Source of the DNA: Hemileia vastatrix
Taxonomy: Eukaryota > Basidiomycota > Pucciniomycetes > Pucciniales > Zaghouaniaceae
DNA: 64,000 bases
Reading direction: 5' to 3'
NCBI GenBank assembly: GCA_030280995.1
Contig: JASXTE010000008.1
Coordinates: 4,979,001-5,043,000 of the forward strand
Below the pieces are notes generated by a model, which made no database searches, was not told the origin of the DNA, and saw nothing but the letters and a program-made list of their open reading frames with translations. The position numbers and the translations under genes are program-made. Shown here piece by piece: positions 44,457-56,266 of this stretch; within the stretch, counting starts at the first letter, position 1, and the number at the start of each line of letters is the position of its first letter.

Positions 44457-47400
44457 TTATTTCTTAATGGAAAGTGTTATCCATGACCTTTTGAAAAACT
44501 GAAGGAGCATTTTTAGGGCAAAATGGCATCCTAACATACTTTTATATTCCCATGTGAGTAGCAATAAGCAAAAAGTTTTGAGAATTTTTCTCAACTGGAA
44601 CTTGATGATATCCTTTATTACCATCCAGAGAACTAATAAATTTAGCACCTTGCAAGGTAGCATGTATTGAATTAATTCTGGGTAAAGGATAAATATCATC
44701 AACAGTATAAGTGTTCAATGCTCTGTAATCACCACATAATCTAGCCTTATCTTTTTCATAAGAAATCAAGACTGGGGAGATGACACAATATTTGGGGGTG
44801 ACATCCACTTTCTCAATGATATTCATTTTTAATAATGTGGCAATATTATCTTCAATATCCTTTCTTTTTGTTGGAGAAGAAGGATATGGTTTTTTCTTAA
44901 GACTAGGAGGGATATCACTCAAGTTACATGATAAGGTAATTTTCATTTCTTCCTGAACAATTCCTAAGACATGAGAACCATGAGCAAAATCCATAGGGAA
45001 AGAGGTAATTGAGGCAATAATAGAATCCTTTTGTTCACTAGTTAACTGATCACCAAAAGAAGCAGTATTTATTTCATTTAATAAATCATCCATTTCAATT
45101 GTTGTTCTGCCTTTACACTGGATTAGTGAGTTACAAGACTTTAACAGATGCCCAGAAGGTTTTCTAGAGGAGGAAATTTTGAATTTCCTTTTGCCATTCA
45201 ATCCCAAGGTGAAGCAATTATTTGCTGGGTCCAATTTCACACCAAACATGGTTGAAATATAATTACCCATAATAAACCAATTGCTTAAATTATCATTTTG
45301 CATGACAACAAACTCACAAATAGCTCTTACAAAACCACCATTATATTTGAAGAATACAGAGGTTTTGTATTTGCCAATAGGAATTAAGGTAGAACCATAC
45401 CCTCTCCATTTTTCAGAAGTTATAGGTAATAATTTACTCAAATAATCCTTATCTACTGAAGCTAAAGCCTTTTCAGAGACTACACTTCCTCCAGCACCAG
45501 AGTCAAGAACTACATCAACATTTTTACCATTAATGATAACAGGTGCTTTCAAGGGGGATATGGCTATAAAATTGTTAGTAATATCTTTAATTATTTCAGC
45601 ATTTTCCACTGAAGATAAATCCAATACACATTCTTCAGATATATTATCTAAATAATGGACATCCTGTTATAACATTAAAGCATCTTTAACAGAGTTATTG
45701 CCATAGGAGATATTACTTTCACAGTCACTGGAAGAATTATTGACATCAAGTTCAACTTCATCAGTGTCTTCATTTTGTTCAACAAGATGAATTTTCTTGT
45801 CACAATCATGACCCTTCTGCCACGGTTTGTTACACTTATATCAAGTATTTGTTGCATATTTTTTAGGTTCAACTGGGGCAGGGGGTTTACCAGATTTTTC
45901 TGGGAGCTTTGTAGAAGGTTTATTCTGATCATTATAAGATTTACCAAGGTAATTCTTTGGTTCATATCTATCGTTGAGCAGTACTTCATTACAGATATTA
46001 ATGAAAGAAGAATTTTCCCTTACATGCTCAGTTCTGGCCACAATAAAATCCCTAAGAGAATTTGGTAATTTATACAAGATTTTATCTCTCCAAATATCAT
46101 AATCCATCTTTGGATCAATTGCTCTAAGAATTTTTGTTATTTTCATCAGAAAAACAATGGGCTTTTCAACAGAGGAGGATACATATCTAGTATTTTCATA
46201 CAGTCTCTGTTGAGCTAACCTGAATTTTGAGCCACCAAACTGATTCTCAATCAAGGATTTCCAATCATTCCATGTATAATGATTGTTATCTAAAAGAACA
46301 GATTCATACCACATCAAGGCTACATTGGAAAATAAAGAAATTAGCTTAGAAACAATTTCCTCATCAGGTAGTTTATAAGAACTCTTTAAATTATCGATTC
46401 TTTGGATAAAGTGTTGCCAATCAGAAGAAGAATCACCATAAAAGGTAGGATATTGGTCCAACTTAGGCCAATTTTTCTGACTACTGGGATGGTTCATTTT
46501 TTGGTTTGAATTATTCATCATTAATAATTCCTGAAGTTTAGCCAGGTGTTCAGAAATTTCATTATTTACAAAAACAGCTGGTGCATGACCATCACAAGAT
46601 TTTTTGCCAGTAGCAAAAGATTTTACAGACTCATTGTCAGTTTTTTTAATTGTTGAAATATGAGGAAGAAAGGAGGAACTCTGCTCAGGTTCTTTTTCTT
46701 TATTTTTATGCAGCTTATGGACAGCATTCTCATTCATACCATTATTGATGGTTAAGTTTGAGAATTTTTCCTGCAGGTCAGACACATAGTTTCTTATCCT
46801 TGGAATTTCAGACATCTGGTCATTTACTTTTGCAAGAGATAGAACATTTCTGTCCTCAGAAACTGTGTGTTTGGCACTTAGTGCATGAAAATCATTCTTT
46901 AGCTTTTTAAACTCATTTTGTAGAGATTTTATTTCACTTTTGAATGAATAATTTTCTTCAATAAGGGGTTTCAATTCACTCAAGGTCTTATGTAGATTGA
47001 TATTTTTATCTGAGATAGCTCTATGGTCACTCCTTATTTGTTTTTGTTGGCTAAGAACAATATTTAAGGTTTCTTTGATTTTAAAATAAGCTGTATCCTG
47101 TACAGAAGAACTTACTTTACATTGCAAGTACAAATTATTTCATCTATCATTCTCATGGATTAACACATCTCTCAAATGTTTGTCTTTCACAACATTAAAA
47201 TCAAGGGTATATTTTAATATTTCTTCAGAAGTTTTCTCAATTGAGGTATAGACTTCAGGGGAAACAGAATCATTCTTAATTGCAAGAGAAGGATTAATTA
47301 AAGAAGTAGAAGTTAAATGTAAATACTCATCAAATGACAATTTTCTAATTACATTAATAGGGCTACTAGTTACAGGAAGCTGTCTTTTAACAGGTTTAAC

Positions 47401-47490
47401 TGTTCTTTCACCATGTTCAATAATATTACCTGCAGAAGAAGTCTTATTAGAAAACATTCCCAAGTGACTATCAACCAAATTACTTACCAT
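44457..47490 (-). pseudogene. Element E Gag (ORF2 part), protease and RT start
   Basis: One frame broken by stops. 47140-47490 starts MVSNLVDSHLG at the ORF1/ORF2 overlap; a TGA near 47137; 45841-47133 is the rest of Gag to a TGA at 45841-45843, at the same first zinc-knuckle Cys codon as in element A; a TAA near 45667; 44542-45624 is protease (VVLDSGAGGS) and RT start; further stops near 44540 and 44465. From about 46310 to 45690 the sequence follows A rather than D. Confidence 0.85.
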
Positions 47491-48164
47491 GGCAGAGGAG
47501 GAAACTTACCCTGAGACTGAGTTTGGGATTGTGCTTGGGCCTTCTTTCTCCTGCCTTGTTGGTAGGGATGAGGAGGAGGATGGAAATTGGGTGTTCTGGA
47601 TCAGCCAGGCTGCTGATGAGGAGGATGTTGCACATTCTGCTGGTAGTGACTCATTAGATTATCCCATTTCCATTGCTCTACTTCCATAGTATATTGATTT
47701 TAGATGGAGGAGCTGGGGGGCTTTGAAGGTTGAGCCTGAAACTGAGGCTGATTGTGAGGCAACTGAGGAGGGGCCTGGGCCTGATTTTGGTTCCTGAGTT
47801 CCTGAACTTGATCCCACAAGGTGTCTACTTTTGTCTTGTATTTCATGTTTTCTTTCTTCAGTTCTTTGATGTGACTGGACAGATTGCTGATTTGCTGGGG
47901 CAGAGGAAGTTTTTTTATTTTGAATCCTTTTGGAAGACCTTCTTGAGGTACTGGAGGTTTTACTTCCTTCTTTTGTGCTGGGGGAAGGGGGTTTGATTTG
48001 TTTACTTCTCCTGTCATTTCACATCCTGAATTATGTGAATTTTTCTTGTTAGCATAAGATTTTTTATGTTCAACTTTAGAAGAACTCACAGTATCAGCAT
48101 CATAATCAATTTCAATTTCATCCACTTGCATGTTATCCATTTGCTCAGCCAATTCGTTGGACAT
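47491..48164 (-). pseudogene. Element E ORF1 (Gag N-terminal), broken
   Basis: Starts MSNELAEQMDNMQVDE. Intron 1 is recognisable (64 nt, GTGAGT ... TTCAG), but a one-base deletion just after the acceptor (GATGTGAAATG against GATGTGGAAATG in A) and later stops, one near 47600, break it. Because of the deletion the unspliced frame now runs into the coiled-coil frame (GLPKGFKIKKLPLPQQ). Confidence 0.7.
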
Positions 48165-48851
48165 AATAGTGGGAAGATTAATTAATTTCTTAAAAAAAAA
48201 TTAATAAAAATCAGTTAATAATTTGCCCAAAATATTAAAATAAAAATTATTAATTAAATTATAAAAAAAAATTTTTTTAATATAAAGTAATATTTATAAA
48301 AAAATAATTAATAATATGGACTGTAAAGGAAAATTGGGAATAAACAATAAAGTTATTCTCAACCAATTAATTAAATTACCAAAATTAAATATGGAAATTT
48401 ATGGGACTATGTACAAAGTACTATTTAAGTCAACCAAAATTAAACAAAAATTAATAATAATAAAAAATTAATTTAATAATTCAATTTTTATTAATAATAA
48501 TGTTAATTTCTTCTAGGACTAAGAGGAATTAAACACTCTATAATGGTCAACTAGGAAAAAAAATTAAAAAATAATGAACACTTACACTCAGTGAATCAGC
48601 AATTAAGCCACAAACACTGTTATTGCAGTAAAAATATAGTAATCTTATTGAGAGGTGCAAAGGTTAACTTACTATAGTGATCGGAAAATCACTTCAAAAT
48701 AATAGATGAATTAATTTAATATAAACCTAATAGATCGAACCCAAGTTCGAAACACGGTCACGGCAAAAGTTACTTTTTTTCTGGGTGGTCCGTGCACTAT
48801 GTCGTTTGTCGCAAGTATTGATCATCGTCGTTGTTTGGAAAGGCTCCCACT
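48165..48851 (-). other. Element E leader
   Basis: Same order as the D leader, with a GTTCGAAAC word at 48745-48753 (plus) and AGTGGGAGCCTTTCCAAAC (minus) next to the LTR. Several CpG sites of D are TpG or CpA here. No gene. Confidence 0.75.
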
Positions 48852-50101
48852 TGTTGGCCAGTCGTCTAGAAGAAGGAAAGAAAAGGGGGAAGAAAAAGAG
48901 GAGGAAAAGAAAATAGGAAAGAAAGTTTTATAGGAGGTAAAATAAATAGAGTAATAAAATAATTTATTTAAAGAGAGGCAACGACGAGTTACTTGAGGGA
49001 TAACACAAAAATGAGGTTTTATTAAATGAAAATATTATTTAGAGTAAGTGTTCTGCGCAGAAAACACTATGATTACTATCAGACTTAAAGAAACCTTTAA
49101 AATAGTTATATAGAATTTAAATTAGAATTTTAATACTAATAAAAATAATAATAAAACGTATTATATTGACAATTTGTTCAGATTTTGTTTGTATAGTAAG
49201 TGATGAGGCTACAGGGGATTATCCAAGGCCTTTTTATAGGCAATGGGTCCTCTGAAGCGTCACTACATTTTTAAATACAAGAGTCATAATAAGATGAAAC
49301 AAGAAAATAAAAGAATAAGTGAAACATAACAATTTAGAGAAAAATATGAAACAAATAATTAAAACCCCAAATAAGAACCGAATTTCCCCACAACTAATTC
49401 CCAAATCAGTAAGTAAAAGTAGTGAGTAATTAAAAAAGCCTGAGACATATGAACTATGAGAAAAAATAATTCAAAACAGATGGTACAGTATGCTTTAAGG
49501 GTTTTTAAGTGAAACAAGTAAAAATATTTTGACGCAACAAAATATGTAATCAATTTTAATTTAGTATAAAGAAATTAATTAATTGTTCCAACTATGTAAT
49601 TAAATAATTAATTTAAATGAAACAAGTAATTAATTTATTACTAAATTAAGTTGAGAATTTTAATACTATTTTATAAAATAAGTATTATAATTTATTTAAT
49701 TTTTTATTGACACAATTAAGGGTCCAAAAAACAGCGGCAATAATTATGGATAATAGTATATGAAAAAGTATATTTTAATAATTAAATTTAATTAATTAAA
49801 GTAATTACAATATAAGATAAACACTTGAATATAATTATCTTATAAGTTTTTAATTAATTAATTTATAATTATTAAATAAACAATGTGCCCTTTGTTATGG
49901 AATATAATTAAATGCTTTTAAATTATCTTATAATAAAATTAAAATAATATTTACTTTATTTATATAAATAAAATATTAATATAAATTTATTATGTAATAT
50001 AATATTAATGTTAAATGCATACTCTGCAATTATTATGTCTTTATTTAATTCCAATAAATTGTATGTTTATTTACTAGGCTCCTGGAACAGCCTGGCTGAT
50101 A
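48852..50101 (-). repeat. 5' LTR of element E
   Basis: 1250 bp; plus-strand start TGTTGGCCAG and end GCCTGGCTGATA, both changed by one base from the 3' LTR ends (TGTCGG, GACA). TATA box on minus at 49229-49238. Confidence 0.9.
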
Positions 50102-50217
50102 TAAGCAATACAAAAGTAAGTACTACATAATTAATTATTAATAAGCATTAAAAAGGTGTGGCTTCATCTCAGTAAAATAATTAATTATTTTACTGGGTAA
50201 GTCTAGTAGCCTGGCCA
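50102..50217 (-). repeat. 5' LTR of element C, segment 3 (outer end)
   Basis: Matches 23826-23938 and ends TAGTAGCCTGGCCA, lacking the TGA of the GGCTGACA end. No clear target duplication for C remains (AATTT on the left, AAAAG on the right). Confidence 0.85.
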
Positions 50218-50235
50218 AAAAGTTTAGTAGTTATA

Positions 50236-50716
50236 AATAAAAATAATAAAAATAAAAATAAAAATAAAAATAAAAATAAAAATAAAAATAAAAATAAAAA
50301 TAAAAATAAAAATAAAAATAAAAATAAAAATAAAAATAAAAATAAAAATAAAAATAAAAATAAAAATAAAAATAAAAATAAAAATAAAAATAAAAATAAA
50401 AATAAAAATAAAAATAAAAATAAAAATAAAAATAAAAATAAAAATAAAAATAAAAATAAAAATAAAAATAAAAATAAAAATAAAAATAAAAATAAAAATA
50501 AAAATAAAAATAAAAATAAAAATAAAAATAAAAATAAAAATAAAAATAAAAATAAAAATAAAAATAAAAATAAAAATAAAAATAAAAATAAAAATAAAAA
50601 TAAAAATAAAAATAAAAATAAAAATAAAAATAAAAATAAAAATAAAAATAAAAATAAAAATAAAAGTAAAAATAAAAATAAAAATAAAAATAAAATAAAA
50701 ATAAAAATAAAAATAA
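50236..50716. repeat. Hexanucleotide microsatellite (AAAAAT)n, about 80 copies
   Basis: Nearly pure six-base array for about 480 bp, with one A-to-G interruption near 50666 and one shortened unit near 50693. It lies in the B-family segment just right of the C insertion. The homologous inverted segment near 11900-12000 has only A-rich non-repeated sequence. A long Ile-Phe frame on the minus strand is a by-product of the repeat. Confidence 0.97.
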
Positions 50717-52673
50717 AACAAATTTTAAATATATATATCTTCTAGTATTATTATTCTCTCTATTTAGTGAATTATTAATTTCTTTTTTATTTATTTACAG
50801 GAAGAAGAAGCCTCTGGAGGTTGGTCAAGATTGTGTTGGTGTTTTTGCTTTTTGTTAGGATTGAAGGAAGAGCTGTGTTCTTTGTGGTGTAGGTGGCTGG
50901 AAAGAGTATATGGATTATAATGGTCAGGAACTGGATTAGAAGGTAATTTTTGGGAAGAAGTGGAAGAAGTGGGGATAGAGTGCTGGAAGGTGTGCTTGAT
51001 TATTCTAGAAATCTTTCAGTGGTCATCAAGGAGTCGTTTCCTCAGATTCTTTTCAAATTCATTCAACGGACCATGGAGGGTAAAGGCCTTAACAATGTTT
51101 GAACACATCATGCTTAGGTGTTGTTTTATGTCAGCGTAATCCAGTGTTAAAGTAATTTCTAAAGTTTGACCAATCCCAATTTCAGTTTAAGGAGGCAGGG
51201 TTCCAACGAAACAGAAGAATTGGATCAGTAATTGTTCTCTGTTGAAGAAATCGGAATTATTTATTTGGTTCTTACAGATAGGGAGCTCATCATATTTTTG
51301 TGCAGCCGGAATATGGACTGTTGAAGAATGTTGAATGGATGTTGAAGGAGGAACAACCAGATGGACGTATGGGTTTCTATGATCATCCTCTAAATGGTGT
51401 TGAGAGAATGAAGTGGAAGAAGGAAGTTCCTGTGGCCTGGTTTTAGCAGCAGGGCTGCTGTTGTTTTTTTTAATATTATTGCTTGGTGGGGGAGTACCAG
51501 GTTGGTTGTAGGAAGGACCAGCAGAAGGTGACCTGGAAGCTGATTGGGATCTGCTAGATGAAGATATGGAAGAAATGGAACTATCAGACAAGTAATTGGA
51601 TGCCAGAGGAGAGGTGTAGTTAGTTCTTCTTGGTTGAGCAGGTGATTTTTATTTGGGAGCAGCGTTTAGCACTCTGGTGTTTTCTGGAGGTCCTCTGGAA
51701 GGCCTTCTAGAGTTTTTGGAATTTTTGGAATTTTCTGATGAAGAAACTGTAGTGTGCATTGCTCTGGGAGCACTAGGAGGTTGTTGCTTAGAGTTGTTGG
51801 TGTTTACTGGTGGATTTTGGCTGTTTTCTGGCTGATTTTAGAAGTTTTGAGCCTGATTTTTGCTTTCTAGAAAGGCAGGGAGGCTGCCTGGACGCAGTCT
51901 AGCAGCCTGGGAGCTGATTTTGAAGCTGTTTTGGCTGAATTTTCTGAGATAAAGGTAGTTTCTTGGGATGGTAAAGTAGGTTTTTTAGAGAGTGTTTTGG
52001 GGATGGAACGGCATGATCTTCTAGAAGGAAATGAAGATAAAGTAGAGGAAGCAGGACCAAGTTCTTGGGACCTGGTAGGAGATCTTGAAATATATTTGTG
52101 TGAAGGTGAAGGTGGCGGTATAGGATAATTGGGGTCTCTGTCACACTTTTTCTTTTTGGAGTTGTAAGAATCACAGGCCCTGTTGTAGAATTTGGCTTGA
52201 GGTGTTGGAGGAGTGAAAGTGCAAGGTCTGCACATGTGGATACACTGTTTGCAAGCATAGTCTTTGGGAGCAGTGAAACAAGGAAGGTCTGATGGGTCAA
52301 AATCTGGAGATCCAGCCATGATCAGTGATGAGACAAAAATGAAGAGAAAAGAGATAAAAGAAAATATTTATCAGTGATGGGTAGATAATGAAGAGAAAGT
52401 GGAAGTTCAGTATGTTGGCTGTGGAGCATTGTGCATGGAATTAGCTTTTTCCTTTTTTATGAAAAGTGTGGAAAGTCCTTCAAGACTTTAATCTGAACAC
52501 TTTTTTCAGTCCATCAAGACTTTAAACTGAAAAATGGTATAGTCCCTCAAGACTATAAACTAAGGATGGTTTAATGGTTGAGTCCTTCAGGACTATAAAC
52601 TGATAATGTGGAGTTGGTGTGATTCTGGCAGAGGGCATCCAAAGGGGGAGTCTCTGAATTTAGTTAAGGCAAG
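50717..52673 (+). repeat. Element B 3' part, unit 2 (right piece)
   Basis: Continues unit 2 after element C (match, inverted, to about 11880 back to 10070). Carries an antisense Cys-cluster gene relic, a degenerate repeat array at 52476-52600, and a third PPT-like motif at 52626-52673. Confidence 0.7.
51187..52319 (-). pseudogene. Family-B antisense Cys-cluster gene
   Basis: Antisense to element B. N-terminal piece 51867-52319 starts MAGSPDFDPSDLPCF, with YACKQCIHMCRPC, then CTFTPPTPQAKFYNRACDSY and NSKKKKCD, followed by a Ser/Arg-rich tail. After two in-frame stops the frame resumes at 51187-51591: SRSQSASRSPSAGPS, PGTPPP, and ends with ELPICKNQINNS. The GTAAG in the codons for ELPICK coincides with a GTAAGT in the inverted copy (near 11370) and may be a splice donor. 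The cluster resembles that of the ORF at 12948-13424, so the two appear to be paralogues. A nucleic-acid-binding role is a guess from the Cys/Lys pattern. Confidence 0.5.
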
Positions 52674-52782
52674 TGTGGGGGTAACTGATGAGCTGGCTGC
52701 TCTGTAGAACAGTTATCCCAGAATGTTAGTTTATTTCTTTGGTCTTTAATATTTTGATCTCTGGTTCTGTCTTTATGATTTA

Positions 52783-52975
52783 GGTTTTGAGTCCCCCAAG
52801 ACTATAAACTGAGGGTTTTGAGTCCCCCAAGACTATAAAATGAGGGCTGTTAGTCCCTCAAGACTATAAAATGAGGGCTGTTAGTCCCTCAAGACTATAA
52901 AATGAGGGCTGTTAGTCCCACAAGACTTAAAACTGAGGATGAGTCCCCCAAGACTGTAAACTGAGGAATTGTTTA
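52783..52975. repeat. 31-bp tandem repeat in B LTR
   Basis: About six copies of a unit like GGGCTGTTAGTCCCTCAAGA followed by CTATAAAATGA. Degenerate relatives occur at 52476-52600 and, inverted, at 9840-10160. Confidence 0.85.
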
Positions 52976-53317
52976 TGATTTGCTACATTCAGGAAGTCTG
53001 GAGAGTGTCAAGAATTTCATTTCCAAGTCAAAAAGTTTAATCAAGAGTCAAGTGGTAGAAGAGAATCAATAGATGAAACAAAGTGTTCAGCATTAGCTTT
53101 GAACTGGTGGATGAGGTTCTTCCTTTTCTAAAGGTGCTGTGGATTTCTATCAGGAGTGGATTGAAAGTAGTGTAGAATGAGATGTTTTTGTTGAGAAGAG
53201 TGTTTTTGGAATTTTTCCTTGATGGTGGGTAATTGATTGGGTGGTGGTGTTTCAATGGTTCCCACATTGTCATCATCACTGTCTGAATGGGAATGAACTG
53301 GAAATTCATCAGCTTAA

Positions 53318-53797
53318 ATCTCAGTATGGAGAAGTATTGATTTTACCATCAGAAGGACCAGGAATGGTAGAGCTAGTGGTTGTAGTGGTTTTGGCACTCT
53401 TCTTGGAAGGGTGTAGTTTGTTGACTAGTCTGGGTATCAGGATGGATGGCCTGGATCTTTTGGTGCGGGTGGAAGATGGACCAGGTTGAGGTGGAGGTAA
53501 AGCTGTTGAAGATGATAACAGACCAGGTCTGAAACAAGTCTTCTTTCTGGATTGGCAGACATCACAGGAGGTTCTGTATGGATGAGCTGGTGGTGTGATG
53601 GTTCAGATTAGATTGTTGTCAATGCAGTATTGGCAAGGGCCCATGTCAGAGGCATATTTTGAAAGAAATCTGAACATGGTGGTTGTAATGAAGGAGAATG
53701 TGAAAGTTCTCAATTGGAGGGATGATGTGGTCTTCCAACATTGGCAGAGCCCTTTTTTGGTCTGTTTGGCGTTGTTCTGGTATGTCTCAATTGGCAT
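53318..53797 (-). pseudogene. Antisense Cys-cluster ORF in B 3' LTR, with nonsense
   Basis: Near-identical copy of 12948-13424 (starts MPIETYQNNAKQT) with a stop after CIDNNLI, where the other copy has Cys (TGC to TGA). The downstream cluster CDVCQSRKKTC and basic tail remain readable in the same frame. Confidence 0.55.
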
Positions 53798-54806
53798 TGT
53801 TTGAATAATGGGGTGTTTTTCTGGTTTTATTCAGTGAATATTGGGACTATGGGTATGCGGGTACTACCATTAAATAGCCCCCAAGTTTATCTTTATTTTA
53901 TGTCTTGATGACATTTTTCATATTCTAAGTTTTAAGGGGTCATTTCCTCATTTTTTATTTCTAAAAGATAGCTGTTTTATTTTTTTTCGTGTTTTACGGG
54001 CTAACCTTAAGTCTTAGGTTTAAGTGCTTAGTACCATTAGTTAGAGCTAATTTGGCTCTATATTTTATGTCACAATGTTGTTATAGCTTAATTTTGTGTT
54101 TTAAGGGTTTTAGTAGTGGTGGTGGATTTTTCTAAGTATTTTGGGCTTTTTTGGAGGTTTTTGGAGGCTTTCTGGCTTCAAGGTGGTCCCGCTGCCTCAA
54201 GACCAACCTCCTGCCTTGGTGCTAGAGGGCTGGGAAGCGTTTCTAGAGGGTTTTTATGCAATTTGGCTGTCAAAAGCATAAAATTCATTGCTGTGCAGGG
54301 GCTTTTTAGATAGTGGTCTTTGTGTACATACTGAATAAGACAGTTTGGGGCAACTTTAATTATCATACAACACTCCGGAGGTGATATCATTGTTTCTCAC
54401 TCAGTTTTCACTGTTTTTTGGCCCCAATTGGCTGTGTTTGTTGCAAGGTTAGTTCTTCATTTAACTCAACTTTGGCATCTGGTTTCTCTGGTGTAGCTTT
54501 GCAACCTGCATCAAGTATTATAGCTGTTTTCTGTGCAAAAAGTGCACAGTGTTTTGGTTTTCTGGTTTGGATCTTTCTGCATTTCAAGTTTCTAGTTCTT
54601 TGGTTCTCAGTGGTCTGCTATTGGCTACTGTCTTGACTTGTTCAGCAGTCAAGAAGTGTGTTGGAAGGGGTATAGTAACAGTCTATAATTTGCTGTAGCA
54701 AACAAATCTCACCTGGTCTTTCTCAAAGGGACAGGGGTTTTTCTCTCTAGGTCTACTCCAATTCCCTTGGGAAAGGCCTATAGCTAGTACAATAGGATTT
54801 TCTACA

Positions 54807-55288
54807 CCCGGAAAAAAAATTCCTGATCCCTAATTGCAGATCCCTGAACATTGATACCCCCTAATATAATTTATTAATGTAATTATATTACTTCTAGGAC
54901 TAAGAACATAGATGCTCTATCTTATCCAACTAGGAAAAAATATATATATTGTATGCCAGGAAGCTCCTCCTGTAGTTTGAGAAATTTAATGACAACTAAA
55001 GAGTGCTGAGTAAAAAGATTTATGTATATAATAAATTAAGCAGAGTGAGACCTACAGATAGTAACCTCTATAGTCACTACAAATATATAGGACAATTACA
55101 CCTATATAAACATTAAATTTGGTGCAATGTTTGATTCCCAGTTTCAGAAAAAAAGGTAAGTCACATGCTCTTTGATTTTTGTGGTTCGTCGTTTGTCCAA
55201 AACTCACTATTGGTATTGGAGTTGATGGTCCTAAGGTCACTGGCATCAAGATATTGATGGGTTGACAATGATTTGGAAAGGTTTCAAC
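54807..55288 (-). other. Element G leader (C-like element, truncated)
   Basis: Matches the outer part of the C leader (30420-30849): TTCTAGGACTAAGAACATA, the stretch with GTTTGATTC (55129-55137), and the minus-strand CCTTTCCAAATC next to the LTR. The body of G is missing to the left, replaced by element B. The first 30 bp (54807-54840) match nothing recognised. No gene. Confidence 0.65.
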
Positions 55289-55965
55289 TGTCAAAGGATT
55301 CTTTTGGTCTAGAAGAGTTTACAGCAGTTTAACAGCAATGAAAGGTGAGGAAAACTCAAGAATTTAAAAGGAGTAGGTATTATTTATCTTTATAAAAGGT
55401 TTACTCAATTAAAAGGTAAACGATAGTATTATTATTACTTTATGAGCTTAGAATTATGCAAAATGTAAGTACTAAGGTAGTAAGAGTAGAAATAAATTCT
55501 TTGGTTTGTATATAATATAATAAAAAAGTAAGTAAGTATAGAATGGGATGAATCAAAACAGCCAGATTGAGAGGCCTTATATAGGCAAAAAGGAGAGAAA
55601 CTATGGAATCAAAATTCTATATACATGAGTATCAGAGAAAAGAACAATTCAACAATTAGACATTTCAAATGATTAAAGTTGTTTTATAAATAATGTACTC
55701 GTATACAGTATTTATCTGTATATGTCCATTTTATTTGATTTATTTTAATTTTCTGTAATTGTCAAAGTAAAAATAAAAATATTTGATTTAATATTTAATA
55801 TTTTTAGCTTTCTTTTTAGCTGTAATCAGGATTCTGTTACAGAATCAGAAAATATGAAGAAACAATAGAGTTATATTTTTACCTATTTTTACCTATTAAT
55901 TAGTTAAAATTGTATAAGTAATTTATAAAGTAAGTATAACTCATTAAATGAGAGGTAAAAGTGTA
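55289..55965 (-). repeat. 5' LTR of element G, inner part
   Basis: TGTCAAAGGATTCTTTTGG start, TATA box on minus at 55575-55583. Runs to a 23-bp sequence (55943-55965) that recurs at 61581-61603, where the LTR resumes. Confidence 0.75.
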
Positions 55966-56266
55966 ATGACAATTCAAGTAAAAATTTGAGTGGAAATCAT
56001 CTGTGACCAAATTCAATGAAATAAAACACAAATACATACATGAAACTCATGAGAAAAGCATTATGATTATGGTTATACAACACACAGCCAATGGCTCATT
56101 AATTTAGGTAAGTAGAGTATCATATATGACTTGTAAAATTTTAATTCATGAAATAAAAATAAAAGTTGACAACCTATATTACACCCCATACTTTTTCTTT
56201 CAACCTAGTTTTTTTTGTTTTACCTCACTTTTTTCTCTTAACTTATCAATCCTATTGACTGGCTCC

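Larger units (their letters stand above)
40711..50101 (-). mobile_element. Element E: decayed chromovirus, same family as A/D
   Basis: 9391 bp with LTRs 40711-41961 (1251 bp) and 48852-50101 (1250 bp), a different LTR subtype from D (TGTCGGCCAG start, longer). The LTRs differ at scattered sites, so it is older than D. Target duplication TAAGT (40706-40710) and TAAGC (50102-50106), one mismatch. Internal frames carry several stops and frameshifts. Confidence 0.93.
52674..54806 (+). repeat. 3' LTR of element B (2133 bp by this reading)
   Basis: TGTGGGGGTAACTGATGAGC ... TTTTCTACA. The last 1.6 kb match the truncated 5' LTR 12838-14435 closely. If the earlier unit starts at 21298 or 22368 are the true LTR start, the LTR would be about 5.4 kb without the insertions. 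Contains a 31-bp tandem array and an antisense ORF. Confidence 0.75.

Noticed and set aside
50224..50721. Ile-Phe repeat protein
   Set aside because: Direct consequence of the AAAAAT microsatellite.
52783..52975. CRISPR array
   Set aside because: Contiguous 31-bp tandem units without unique spacers, in a eukaryotic LTR.
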